This document shows, one piece after another, positions 1 to 11,271 of a DNA stretch of 64,000 nucleotides. Positions within the stretch are counted from its first letter, which is position 1. The number at the start of each line of letters is the position of its first letter. The DNA comes from Gigaspora rosea (taxonomy: Eukaryota; Glomeromycota; Glomeromycetes; Diversisporales; Gigasporaceae): contig QKWP01000121.1 in the NCBI GenBank assembly GCA_003550325.1, positions 116,481 through 180,480 on the forward strand, in the 5' to 3' direction. Below the pieces are notes generated by a model. That model did no database searches and was not told where the DNA came from. It worked only from the letters and a program-made list of their open reading frames with translations. Made by a program: the position numbers and the translations under genes.

Positions 1-19
1 ATTTTTAGTTAATCGCAGA

Positions 20-430
20 TAGTTGCTACATAGTAAAGTCTAAATTTTACTAAGCATATCGAAAAAAATTGATTAAGTAAACTTATTCAGCAGATCAAAA
101 TACACTTACCACAAAATTTTCATAAGTATTGGAGAACTTTCATTATTTAACTTTTAACTTTTACGTTCGTCGAACATATTTTTTTAAAAAATTTTAATTT
201 TTTCGTTGAACGTAAAAATCAAAAGTCAATTAATAAAAAATTCTTCAATACTTATGAAAATTTTGTGGTAAGCGTATTTTGATCTGCTGAATAAGTTTAC
301 TTAATTGATTTTTTTCGATTTGCTTAGTAAAATTTAGACTTTACTATATAGCGACTTTTGTCAATTGTGGGGTAGCTTATTTTCAGGTCAAAGACATTTG
401 AGTTTATTTAAATTTGATTGGTCAATAGTC
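20..430. repeat. Foldback element, family A, copy 1
   Basis: Two arms of about 165 bases are near-perfect inverted copies, meeting near position 187. The outer arm pairs GTAAAGTCTAAATTTTAC near 34 with its complement near 327-345. The inner arm pairs ATCAAAATACACTTACCACA near 93 with its complement near 265. A tail to about 430 matches the tail of the copy at 57000-57720. No coding capacity is seen. The copy may continue left of the window. Confidence 0.8.
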
Positions 431-856
431 CTATCACTAGGGGGGAAGGGGGTCAGGACCTATGTAAACCCTAATTACGTGATTTACTGCACTTCCCTTA
501 ACAGTTGAAGTACTATCTACTCTATAGTAAGAGGTAATAAGTATATTTTACCGCACAATTTGCAAAGTTCAATATTGTTTTTCGGTTTTTTCTTATCTGT
601 TATTATTTAAATAATTAACTCATTGTTTTATTATAACCTTTACAGACTGTTTTCGAAATATGTATATTCTTCAAAAGATATTTAATTCAATAGAGGTTGT
701 TTTATCATGTATGATAAAAAAGTTTAAGAATATTAATAAAGACTATGTAACTTCTTATTAAAAACTTTTCTAATGAAGTTTCTATGCTTGTAAATTGTCT
801 TATAATCTGGGTAAAAAGGTTTATTCTTCTAAAATGCAACTTATTTTATTTTGAAA
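366..856. other. AT-rich spacer
   Basis: Apart from the first 65 bases, which belong to the preceding repeat's tail, this holds a short G-rich run near 440-452 and otherwise unstructured AT-rich DNA. I see no gene or repeat boundary. Confidence 0.4.
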
Positions 857-1162
857 TTAAACTATAATAGAAATAATAATATATGAATTGCGTCTATTGA
901 TTACCTGCATAGTTATTGGTCCTGAAATAACCAAAGAACTCAAAAAAAGAGATTGAAAGCCCAACATTACTAATCGCATTAGTTTTTTTGATTTTTTACA
1001 ACAGATAAAAAAAGAAGTAGGTTCAATGATTATCCATCTGTTTATATCATGTGCTGAAAATGTGATTTCTGATTGGTTAATTGCAGCATGAAAAATCCTG
1101 TGCTTTTCTGAAAAATGCGAAAGTTCTCCATGCTTACCAAACCAAAAGCCTATTGGCCTATA

Positions 1163-1571
1163 TAGAGTTTCACAATTCAATTTGATTTTGATTTGATTTG
1201 ATCAAATATTTGATCTTAAATCAAATTTAAATACAAAAATTTCAAATCAAATCAAATTCAAATTAAAAATTTATATTGAAACTATAGATATGATAGCTAT
1301 TTACATACAATTTAACTGCTTTTTTTATTTTATAAAACTAGGGCTATTTTGATTAGAAGAATGTTTTTCATTTAATACAAAAATTAATTAACTTAGTAAA
1401 ATTTTGTGTAAATTGAAAGTTTTGAAAAGTAACCAAAATTTTAAAATTTTTAAAAATTACAAATAAATTTGATTTGATTTAATTAAATCAAATTCAAATC
1501 AAGAATTTATTTAATTCAATCAAGTTCAAATATGCCTGATATTTAATTTAATTCAATTTTAAGGAACTCTA
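1163..1571. mobile_element. hAT-like non-autonomous TIR element (TTTGA-rich)
   Basis: It starts TAGAGTTTCACAATTC and ends GGAACTCTA, so the termini are inverted copies of TAGAGTTYC. An exact 8-bp TSD, GGCCTATA, lies at 1155-1162 and 1572-1579. The body has long runs of CAAAT/TTTGA words near each end. An 8-bp TSD with a TAG-type terminus is typical of hAT elements. It carries no transposase. Confidence 0.85.
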
Positions 1572-1689
1572 GGCCTATAGAAAATCTTTAATAAAATGCT
1601 TAAACATTTACTAGAACAGGTCATTAATATTTTATTTAATATTTTTAATGCTCGTATTAATTTAAGAAAAAATGTGCTTGTCACTGGTG

Positions 1690-1718
1690 GTAACAGTAAC
1701 CAGATTAGGGTTAGGGTT
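1690..1718 (+). repeat. Interstitial telomere-like repeat
   Basis: The run ATTAGGGTTAGGGTTAAATT contains two TTAGGG units. It is too short to be a telomere and is probably an internal relic. Confidence 0.5.
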
Positions 1719-1771
1719 AAATTTAAAATTAGAAGAAGGTTTATTATATAATAAAACACCTTAAGAAGCAT

Positions 1772-2364
1772 TTTTAGCTAGAAAAAAATATTGGTTTCAT
1801 AAACACAATTTGAAGTTATTACAATTTGTAATTTTTTGAATTTGTTTGTCATACCTAATCTAGCAATTTGATTGGCTTGGAACTGTAACCACAGTTACAA
1901 ATAGATTCGCCCTTAATTTAATTAACATTTTCTTAGACTAAAAACACAGTTTAGTCTATCTAATTTTTAAAAGACAATACTTTGATAAACAACTAAACCA
2001 GATCTTATTCTATTACTTTAATAAAACATATCAAAAAATTTTTTACAAAGATAATTACTAACTACCTTAAACCAAATTCTATTATGCTATTCTATACTTT
2101 TTTTAGCTAAATATATTACTTTACTATATATATCTAATCTATACAATATCTTACTTATATTCTAAAAGATGCACATATCAATAATTAAAATTTATAATTT
2201 TATTACAAGAAATGTCTAAAGTCTATGATTTATATATCTATTTCTACTTTATAAGGCCCTATTAAGAATTAAATGCCCAAAACAATATACTAATCTAATA
2301 ATCAATTTATTTAACCAATAGCAAAACCAAGTAATCACAAATTTCAGTAATACTCTTTCTTATA
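1772..2364. other. AT-rich spacer
   Basis: AT-rich sequence with short homopolymer tracts. I see no ORF above noise and no terminal repeats. Confidence 0.4.
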
Positions 2365-2435
2365 CTATAGAGTAGTATTGTTACAAAATAGCTTTAAACA
2401 ACAATTTTGAACAATTTTGAACTATCTTGAACAAT

Positions 2436-3640
2436 TAATAGTTTGGATTTACCTGTACTAAATTTGTGCTTTGTACTAAATTTAGACAGCTTTTTAGCTA
2501 CAATATCTAATAATTTAAATAATTAATTATGATTTTAAATAACTTTATAATTTGTTAGATATGGGTTATATATAAAAAGTTTAATTAACTTTTAATTCGT
2601 GATCTATGTAACAATCAGAGACTATATATAGTAAAAATCGGGAGAAATTACTATTGTTTTTACAAGTCTCAGGAATCTGGTATTCCCACTGCGATAATAA
2701 ATTTTTTTATTATGCTAACCACTTTTCTACTTCTAACAAAAATTGTAGAGACAGTTGTTGTGATTATAACGGTGAAAGATCGCCAAAATTTATTTGATGG
2801 GTCCTGAGATATTGTCAAAAAACATTTCACAGCCTTATAAAATTTCTATGTAAATAATGCATAGAAATTTTATATGGTCGGGAAACGTTTTTTGACAATA
2901 TCTTGGGACCCACCAAATAAATTTTGGTGATCTTCTACCATTATGATTACAACAACTGTCTCTACAACTTTTGTTAGAAGTAGAAAAGTGGTTAGCATAA
3001 TAAAAAAATTCATTATCGTAGTGGGAATACCAGATTCCTGAGACTTGTAAAAACATTAAGTGATCTTATCCCCGATTTTTACTATATATGGTCTCCAATT
3101 GTTACATGGATCACGAATTAAGTTTTATTTTTGATTTTATATGATTTTTTCTAAAAAGCTTCCTTTTTTAGTAAGATTTTTTTGTGCTAAGCTACAATTT
3201 AAAAATTACTACAGTGCAGGAAATTTAAGCAAATATGGAACAAGTCACATGTTTTAGCCTTCTGCTATTGGCTAATTTTAAAATTAATTTTTAATAAATT
3301 TTAAAATATTTTTTTAAAATTAATTATTAGCCAATCAAAATGCAAGGATTCACAAAGATATCAAATTTTATTATGAAATTTTTGAAATAGGACAAATTTC
3401 ATAATTTCCGTCTTTAGGTGTCCCACACTATAGTAATTTTATAATAAAAAGTACAAATAGGAATGTACTAAATTTAGTATAGTCAAGATTATACAAAAAA
3501 TTAAGGTTATTAAAAAATTTTTTTAATAATTTTATTATTAATATAAAAAGATACTACTAACCAATTTTTGAATATTTATTAAATTTTTGTATATAAAAAA
3601 AAATTGTTTTTAAATTCAAAACAGTAAATCCAAACTATTA
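2436..3640. mobile_element. Nested TIR element inside the hAT-like element
   Basis: Inverted ends read TAATAGTTTGGATTTAC on the left (2436-2452) and GTAAATCCAAACTATTA on the right (3624-3640). The body contains the large palindrome at 2590-3125 and a small hairpin near 3265-3345. No coding sequence is present. The superfamily is not clear. Confidence 0.55.
2590..3125. repeat. Large foldback element (palindrome)
   Basis: Two arms of about 260 bases fold around a centre near 2853. The outermost pairing is TTAATTCGTGATC against its complement; next to the centre TAAAATTTCTATG pairs with CATAGAAATTTTA. The arms carry a diverged form of the GATGATTT-ACTACCA module found in other foldbacks here. 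No ORF of interest; short ORFs only reflect the symmetry. Confidence 0.85.
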
Positions 3641-3848
3641 AATAAAGTAAAATTATTTAAAATAATCTATTTTAATTTTAACTGAAATGTGTTTAGTACC
3701 TAAAAAATATATAGTCATAATTTTTAGACAAATTTATTAATTATTAAAGCCTAAACAAGTTTTGAACAATCTTGAACATTTGAATATATTTTGAACAAAA
3801 TAAAAAAAAAAGCATTGGGTAGCCTAAATGTACAACACTGCTATAGAA

Positions 3849-4635
3849 AATAGAATAGATCAAGTAAAGACTATAATTTCTATACTTTGATATATAACTT
3901 TCTACTATTAGATAACCAAAAAATACATAGGCTACACTCTAACTACTAATACAGTTGTCTTTTTTTAATCTGATTTCTTTCTAATCTAAATACTATTAAA
4001 CTCTTTCTAAACTAAACAATCTTCTAGAACATTTGTAAATTTTATTATAAAGTTTGAATTAGCAACATAGTAACTTTTTGAAAACTAAACTTTTTTAAAT
4101 TTTTATAAGTAAAAGTAGCAGTCCCAGCTAGTTAGAATAGAAAGAGTTGACTGTATATTCTTATTCAATCTGAAGATATACTTAAGTAATATAGTCTGTC
4201 TAATCTATATAAATGATATTACATAATTAGTATATATAAAAACCTAGCTTAAATATATTATTTTTATAGCTTTTTCTTTCTATGATCTTACAAACTTCCA
4301 TATTAACCAAACAAAATTAATACTCATTACTAACTTTTTTAATCCAATATATATATAATATTTTGCTCAGTTCAAATACACAATATAGACAAAAACTGAT
4401 TCTTAGAATGCTATTTCTCTAGAACTCCAAAACATAACTCTATATACAAAATCATTAATATCCAAAAACTCTGCAATGCTTATATTACTAAGAAGCAATT
4501 AATTTATTGTCTGGAGCGAAGCGAAAGAACTTTAGTTTCTCTGCATTATGATATAAAAGTTACTTTCTTGATGCATTACATATAAAATATCAAAAACGTA
4601 ACTTTGTATTTTTCGTTTATTCACTCATATAATTT
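3849..4635. other. AT-rich spacer
   Basis: About 790 bases of AT-rich sequence without a recognisable gene, terminal repeats or tandem array. Confidence 0.4.
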
Positions 4636-4639
4636 TTAA

Positions 4640-5250
4640 AGTATTTTTAATTGGTCATCTATACCAATTTATGGAATTGATATTACTTTTGATTCACTGA
4701 TCTATTTTGGATGATTTAACTACCAATGTTCATATCAATAAGATGATTCTAACTAGCTCAAAATTGTTAAAATCTAATCACAGGATTCCAAGATTGTTCA
4801 ACTTTTGTAAATTTATTTAACATTGAATAAGACTTGATCTACTAGCCTGTTTTGAATAATTTAACTGCCAAAATGTTTGTCTCAGTAAAACAATTTTAAC
4901 AAGCCCAAAATCATTAAATTCTAATCACAGGATTTCAAGATTAATAAAGATTTGTATTGTTAGACAATTATTAGTTTAAACCCAATTTTGATTAAATAAT
5001 TGTCAAATTTTTATCAATCTTGGAATTCTGTAATTGGAATTTAACAATTTTGGGCTTGTTAGAATTGTCTCACAAAACAAATATTTTGGTAATTAAATTA
5101 TTCAAAACAGATTAGTGGATCAAAAGTTATTCAATGTTAAAGAACTTTACTTAGTAATTTTAAAAATCACTTGTTAGAATTGTCTCATTAAGATGAGCAT
5201 TTTGGTAGTTCAATTATTCAAAATGGACTAGTGGATCAAAAAGTATTATT
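4640..5250. repeat. Foldback element with two modules per arm
   Basis: It is palindromic about a centre near 4990. Each arm contains two copies of a module of roughly 150 bases. The left-arm copies include GGATGATTTAACTACCA (4709-4725) and a diverged version near 4853-4870. The right-arm copies are the reverse complements near 5082-5102 and 5200-5219. Each module also carries ATCACAGGATT followed by CAAGATT. The same architecture occurs at 27547-28497. Confidence 0.7.
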
Positions 5251-5419
5251 ATATATACTATATAGTAAGAAATAGCAAACTTTTTTAATTATTTTATTTA
5301 TATAAATATTTAGCTTTGGACAAACAATGCTATGCATTTATCTAGTATAATTAGTACTATTATTTTTATCTAACTAGTATAGGCTTCAAAATATTATCTT
5401 ATCATTATCTATATAAGAC

Positions 5420-5692
5420 TAGTATTATCATATCTACTATGTCCAAGACTTTTTTATCCATGTTCATGTCCAAATATTCACAGTATTTACAACTGTCCAA
5501 AGAATATTTTGACTTTAAAATTTAATAAATTAGTTTAAAAAATATGATTATATATTTTTTATAGTTTTGATATTTTTCTAAAAAAAAAAATAGGTTATCT
5601 TAATAAAATTTGAAGTAATTTGGCTTTATTTTTTTGTTTACAATTTTTCACAATGTTCACAAATTGTTCAGAACCGTTCCATAACAATACTG
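5420..5692. mobile_element. hAT-like TIR element (CAGTRTTGT type)
   Basis: The ends are TAGTATTATCA and CATAACAATACTG. They are flanked by TATAAGAC (5412-5419) and TGTAAGAC (5693-5700), an 8-bp TSD with one mismatch. Internal TGTCCAA/TTGTTCA words resemble the copy at 27298-27549. It is non-coding. Confidence 0.65.
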
Positions 5693-5713
5693 TGTAAGAC
5701 TATTACCAACAAA

Positions 5714-5969
5714 TATGGGGGTGAGTTAGTAGAAAAGGGACAAATCATTTTTAGTAAATTTTTTTTAATTTTTAAACTAAAATATATTGACAACTATTTA
5801 ATCAAATTTGCTAAAAAATTTTTTATTTTAATCAAGAAATTATATAGAATTAAAATAAAAAAAAAAATTATTAAATTTATTAAGATAGTTGTTAAGATAT
5901 TTAAGCTTAAAGTCAAGAAAACTTTTACTTAGAAAAAATTTGTCTTATTTTTACTGACTCACTCCTATA
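5714..5969. mobile_element. Small mariner-type TIR element
   Basis: TGGGGGTGAGTTAGTAG on the left is mirrored by CTGACTCACTCCTA on the right, and a further inner stretch around GACAAAT also pairs. TA dinucleotides flank both ends, as for Tc1/mariner non-autonomous elements. It is AT-rich inside with no ORF. Confidence 0.6.
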
Positions 5970-5980
5970 TATTAACAACT

Positions 5981-6250
5981 AGTATAGTAACTTAGAGAAG
6001 TTGGTAAGTTGTTACCTCCAAGCAGGTCTAGAGTTCAAATCCCACTAGTGACACTTTGAAAAATAGATCTGTGTTCCTGTAACTGTTTTTCATTAATTAG
6101 TTAAGTATATTACCTGTAGCTTTAATTCTACTATTTCAAATAGGAGCTTTTAGATACAGTTGTGTATTTGTTATACAGACAAATCTAAAAAACCAAAGAA
6201 ACAAAAACCTATTTGACAAGTTCCTAAGTAAGAAGATAGCTAGATCTCTG
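5981..6250 (+). mobile_element. tRNA-headed SINE-like element, 3'-truncated
   Basis: It is collinear with the first 285 bases of the element at 14295-15269. An A-box-like TAGAGAAGTTGG (5993-6004) is followed by the B box AGTTCAAATCC (6032-6042), the internal promoter of tRNA genes for RNA polymerase III. The body continues through TGACACTTTGAAAAA-type sequence and then diverges near 6250. No poly-A or clear TSD was found. Confidence 0.65.
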
Positions 6251-6637
6251 CATGGGCTAGGTAAAGCCAAGTAGTAATAATATTCTAGCTTTATCTGTTT
6301 ATTAATAGGCTCAATCTTCAAACTCTTGCCCTACTTTAAAGCTCCAAAATTGATATCCTAGTCTTGCTCTTAAATCCCACAAGTGCTCACGGGCTTGATA
6401 TAAATATGTATTAATATAGTATATATTTGCTATTGTAATATTTAAAATATTATCCCGATTTGTAATATGTATTATATAACTAATAAATTTAAATTGTATA
6501 CTTGTAACTAAAAGTATATTTGACTTTTTGCTCAGAAGTACAGGTTAACTTTTCTGCTTATACCAAACAAATAAATATAAATATATTGTAAAAGTTTATA
6601 AATTTGTCATTTGATTTTAATACAATATTAACTATTA
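6251..6637. other. AT-rich spacer
   Basis: No gene or repeat boundary is visible. The first 100 bases may be diverged SINE body. Confidence 0.35.
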
Positions 6638-6959
6638 TTAAAGGTAGGGTATACAAATTTCTAATTTCATATAAAATTGATTGTAGATCAAACTTGTGTA
6701 ACCAATTTATATGATGTCATATGATTTACATGTAAACATCATATGATCTGACCAATCAATTCTTTGTACAACCTACAAAAATCATATCTGATATAGCATC
6801 CTACAAAAATTTAATTATATGTAAAGTTAATTTTTTTTTAAAGCAATGAATATTGCGAAACTTCATTAGGGCCGTGACAGATATTACGTAATATCCATTT
6901 ACTATGAGGGTACCCCCTCCCCCCACGTAAGACGATTCTAATTGGTCAATTTTAAAAAA

Positions 6960-7802
6960 AAATTTAGAGAGTAGCGAAATGTGGCGTTCTTCTATATAAA
7001 ATTTTTTTTTACTAAGTTAATAATACATGTCCACTAATTGAAAGTTGTAGAGCTCGTCGAAACGCATCCAAAGGTAGTTAGATCATTCAAATCAGCCCAG
7101 TGGATGGCGAGATATCATTGAAAATGATTGGCTAACTATATAAAATCCTATGACAGATTATATATGAAAATCACCATAGGCGAAATGTAGCGTGCTTCCA
7201 TCCAAAACTTTTTCTTACTAAGTTAATAATACATGTCCACTAATTGAAAGTTGTAGAGCTTGTCGAAATGTATCTAACAGTGGTTAGATTATCTAAATCA
7301 GCCCAATAGATGGCGAGATCTCGTTGAAAAATGATTGGCCAACTATATAAAATCTCTATGTAAACAAACATTGTTTACATAGAGATTTTATATAGTCGGC
7401 CAATCGTTTTTCGACAATATCTCGCCATCTACTAGGCCGATTTGGATGATTTAACCACCATTAGATGTGTCTTGACAAGCTTTACAACTTTTAATTAGTG
7501 AACATATATTGTTAACTTAGTAAGAAAAAAGTTTTAAATGGAAGAATGCCACATTTTGCCTATAGTGATTTTTATATATAATCTGTGTTATAGGATTTTA
7601 TATAGTCAGCCAATCAGTTTTTGATGATACTTCACCATTCACTGGGCCGATTTGAATGATCTAACTACTATTAGATGCGTCTCAACGAGCTCTACAACTT
7701 TCAATTAATGGACATGTATCATTAACTTAGTAAGAAAAAAAATTTAGATAGAAGAACGCTACATTTTGACACTTTCCAGTTGACAGATAGATTATCAATT
7801 AA
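6960..7802. repeat. Large foldback element with two modules per arm
   Basis: An 840-base palindrome is centred near 7372, where CTCTATGTAAACAAACATTG meets its own inverse. Each arm holds two tandem modules of about 200 bases: ACTAAGTTAATAATACATG, a GTTGTAGAGCT block, the inverse of GGATGATTTAACCACCA (forward copy at 7444-7460), then a GCGAGATAT/CGATTGGC block. The right end carries TTAATTGATAATC (inverse), which recurs at the ends of the foldbacks at 29733 and 30262. Confidence 0.85.
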
Positions 7803-7959
7803 TAAAAATATAAACATTTGGCATCATGCAAAATTTTACTAATGAAATATACCTTTGGCTATCAAATAAACTTTCTTAGCACTCAAAAATACATCATTTC
7901 AGTATATAATTATATTTTAAATAAGTTTAATGAGTACTAAAAATTATAATATATTAGTA

Positions 7960-8125
7960 AGAGAGCTAACATTTATTACCTAATATCCATTTACTATAGG
8001 GGCTTACCCCCACCCCCAGGTAAGATCTATAAATAGAATTTTAGCCAATCAAATTCAACTAAGGTAAGATTTTTCTTGACCCCCACCCCTTAAAATATTA
8101 CCTAATAAATATCAGCACCTTAATA
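7960..8125. mobile_element. Small Harbinger-like MITE
   Basis: ATTTATTACCTAATATCC on the left is inverted on the right as ATATTACCTAATAAATAT. Inside lie mirrored blocks of CCCCCACCCCC and GGTAAGA. TAA/TTA flank the element. The end sequence is related to 6871-13615. Confidence 0.6.
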
Positions 8126-8304
8126 TTTTATATTATATATATAATTATATATATTATATATGTGTAATGTAAGACTTTATTTCAATCATGTTACGGATGC
8201 ACATCTAGACAGAGAAGGAGCAGGCAGAAATAAAAATAGTAAGATCCTCCCCTTACATAGGTAGGTGGCTTAGAAGTCAGGATTTTCAAGATACATATAG
8301 ATTT

Positions 8305-9195
8305 TTGCATCCAAACCGGAGAGAATTTACCTGGAGCAATAATTTAAGTAAATCAAGAATAGATCAAATCTGGGTGTCTGAGAACTTAGTAACAGGCTTA
8401 AAAGAAGCGACAATAGAAGACATGCGCTCCTATACAAGTAGTGACCATCATTTTGTATCAGTCACTATTCAAATGGACCACTTAATCAAAAACTATAACA
8501 AAGCTACTATGAAAAGGAAACATTCAACGAGATGGGTATTCCTGTATGAAGAGGTCACAAAAAAAGATTGGCAAAATTATGCTGAAGATTTGAATCTATT
8601 TCTGGAAAGGAAGTTGGGATCTAGTAAAGGAGTTGAAAACTGTAGAGCCAATTTATCTCTAAACGAACTATGGGATATTTTTCAACAAAGTATCATTTCT
8701 GCCGCTAACAAAAATTTACCAAGGAAGAAGATTTTAATGGGGGAGGACCAAAAATATAGGAAGTAGCCTAAAACAGATATCTGGGATGCAACAACAAGAC
8801 TTAGCAAAGTAATAAGAATATTACAAAAATTAAAGGAGGAAAGCTTAAATATAGACGAATTACAAAGGTGCAACGATACAATTGATTTTATTAATCATGG
8901 TTAGAGCACACAGATACCGAAAATTAAAAATCTAACAGAAGAGGTAATTATTGATTTAAAGGGATGGTAGAAACTCTTAAATGCAAGAGCAGTAGTTGAA
9001 AGGTCAAGAATCAAGAGATTAGAAATTGAAGACCACATAGAACGTAGATGTGCTATGATCGAGAATGACCAAAAGAAAATGCTCTGAAGCTTTCTGAATA
9101 AACCATGGAAGTCAATTAAACTAGATCGTATTTTTGAACAAGATGGTGTAGATAGGAATCTAATAACAGAGGAAGAAGCAGTACTCGAAAAGACT
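8305..9195 (+). pseudogene. LINE 1 endonuclease C-terminus and linker
   Basis: The frame from 8305 to 8766 encodes the end of an APE-type endonuclease. The RIDQIWVS stretch and the SDHH signature near residues 49-52 (about 8449-8460) are the conserved C-terminal active-site motifs that nick the target DNA. The same frame continues to the RT at 9196 with stops at 8764, about 8902, 8968 and 9085, so it was one polyprotein. The linker is charged and unrecognised. Confidence 0.8.
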
Positions 9196-10494
9196 ATGTT
9201 ACATTTTCAGCAGCAATATCGAAGAAGAAGAACACATTTAAGCTCTATGTTCAATGAATGGAATAGAATATACAAGCCCTTAAGGAAAATTAAGGAAAGT
9301 TGGTACATGGAATTAGAATCAGAAATATCGCTAGAGGAATGGTTGTCAGCACTCAAAGAAACCAAAAACACTTCAGCACCGGGGCCTTCTGGTATTGGTT
9401 ATAGGTTAATCAAACAAGTAAGTATAAGCTCCCAAGGAATTTTTAGGCATTTGGCCAACAAATGTTTAATAGAGGGTAACATTTCAGATAAATGGAAAAT
9501 ATCGCAATTGTATTTAATTCCTAAAAGTGAAGAATGGAAGTACTCGTTAAGCAATGCAAGACCTATAGCATTATTAGAATTATTTCGGAAATGTGTCACA
9601 AGAGTTTTGAACAAAAGATTAGCTAGAGTTTTCGTTGAGAACAAAATTCTCGAAGGCCTGAATTTTGCAGAATTACCCGGGTGTTCAACCGAAAATCCAA
9701 TTCATATTATGAATATGTTGATGGAAGATGCAAAAGAGAAGGGAAAAGAGATGTGGATATTATTTCAAGATATGCGTAAAGCTTTTGATTCAGTATCTCT
9801 TTCATTTTTAGAGTTGGCCATGAACAGATTAAAATTACCAAGCAAAATAATTAAAATCATTATAAACCTTTTTGAAAGAAGGAAAGCAAAGGTAATTACG
9901 GCGTTAGGACCTACTGATCCATATGAAGCAGCAGATGGAATCGATCAAGGAGAAGTTTTGTCACCCCTTCTATGGCGTATTTTTTACGATCCTCTGCTGT
10001 GTCACATAGAAAGTGATAAAGATTTAGGATATAAGGTTCAGACAGAAGAAATAACAGATTGGGCTAGACAATCATATAGGAAATCTGAGATGAGGTTTTC
10101 AGTATTAGCGTATGCAGATGATATGACGTGGATTGCTGAAAACAAATCTCAGCTCAGAAAAATAATGGAAATAGCAAGCGATTTCTTTAGAATAAATGAC
10201 ATTCAAATAAATAGAAAGAAATCCAAGCTTTTAATTTTAAATTCAAGTATACGCAAAAAAGAAAGGTTTGTGCAGTTTGAAAATGAGATAGTTCAAGCTG
10301 AGAGTATAGAGACAACCACTTGTTTTTTGGGAGTATATCTAAATGGAAAAATGAAGGAATCGTTAATAAAGAAGAAAGCATGTGACATTGTGAGACAATT
10401 CACAATCGCATTAAATTGGAAAAAACTCTCTCTAAGCCAACTAGTCTATGTCAACAATAGGTGTTTATTTCCGAAACTTAGTTACATCCTATAG
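9196..10494 (+). pseudogene. LINE 1 reverse transcriptase domain
   Basis: A 432-codon open frame covers the RT core. SAPGPSGIGYRL (motif 1 area), ISQLYLIPKS, the catalytic FQDMRKAFDSV (motif A), GIDQGEVLSPLLWRIFYDPL (motif B) and AYADDM (motif C, about 10108-10122) appear in the normal order and spacing. All catalytic aspartates remain. The frame ends at a TAG at 10492 but continues in phase to about 11080 with a thumb/connection-like region, so this stop is a mutation. The RT would copy LINE RNA at nicked chromosomal DNA. Confidence 0.92.
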
Positions 10495-11271
10495 CTTTCA
10501 AAGCTCTCAACTCAGGCTCTTAATAGTATACACCAGCCTTATGTCCGAATAGTTAAACATAAACTGGACATCACACAAAAGGCAGGCAATTACATTGTCT
10601 TATATAAAGGGTTTTTAGGATATAAGCCTTTGGCTCAAGAAATTGTAATAAAACAATTAACAGGTCTTCAAAAAAGATTAAATACCAAAGGAAGCCTGAT
10701 GGAGCTAACAATTATAAGGGCCAAACAAGGTTTTCGGGATGCTTGTATAACAGAGGAAACATGGCCAGAAATGAATAAAATTTGGCTTAAAAAAATTTGA
10801 AAGGACAATTTAACCTGTATATCTCTACTTAAAGCACAGTCTAATGGCATTACCTTTCAAACGAAACGACTCTCTATATGCATCAAAAATAAAGAAACAA
10901 AGTTAAGAGAGATAGTGGGTGTGGAGGTCTTTCTTAAAGCATACAAATCATTAAGCAGGATGAATTTGTTCTTTATAGAGCAGCTGCTTGATAAAAAGCC
11001 AAAAAATCTTTTTTCGTGGCAAGAGCTTAAAGTAGTAAAGAAATTGCCAAATAGGGCAGAAAGGCAAATTGGTTCATAAAGATAGAGGAGTTATTTTTAA
11101 CAAACAACACGTCAAGGCAGATAAAGAGCTTTCAATTAGGGGTGCCTAGCAACCCTTTAACTTTGGAATGGAAGCTGAGTGGGGTTTCAGAAGATAAAAA
11201 AAAGAAGGAAGTAATTTGTTTTCACTCAGTCCAAGCGGTGATATTAATGTTGGCAAGATCTTGGAAAAGAG
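10495..11271 (+). pseudogene. LINE 1 connection region between RT and RNase H
   Basis: The RT frame continues in phase from 10495 to about 11080, broken by a TGA at 10798. It then shifts once to a frame running to about 11300 before the RNase H frame. The translation is basic and helical-looking with no named domain. Confidence 0.6.

Larger units (their letters stand above)
857..1771 (-). pseudogene. Unknown ORF split by a TIR element
   Basis: Two minus-strand open frames, about 1572-1771 and 857-1162, lie on either side of the 409-bp element at 1163-1571. Both read through the TSD in the same phase, as TAT AGG CC (Tyr-Arg-Pro). Before insertion they were therefore one open frame of about 160-170 codons, ending at a stop at 857. 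The downstream half contains GFWFGKHGELSHF and FHAAINQSEITF, which look protein-like, but I do not recognise the family. The upstream half includes a TTAGGG-type repeat translated as hydrophobic residues, so the true coding part may be only the downstream half. No start context or introns can be assigned. It could be a chance ORF: this length is uncommon in such AT-rich DNA but not impossible. Confidence 0.35.
2373..3840. mobile_element. hAT-like TIR element (CAGTRTTGT type), with a nested insertion
   Basis: The left end is TAGTATTGTTAC and the right end GTACAACACTG. They are flanked by CTATAGAG (2365-2372) and CTATAGAA (3841-3848), an 8-bp TSD with one mismatch. The inner sequence has repeated TTGAACAATTTTGAAC words on the left and their counterparts on the right. 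About 1.2 kb in the middle is a later insertion. It is the same family as 5420-5692 and 27298-27549. Confidence 0.65.

Noticed and set aside
5993-6050. tRNA gene
   Set aside because: A and B boxes are present, but acceptor and anticodon stems do not pair and the homologous head at 14311 is part of a retroposon.
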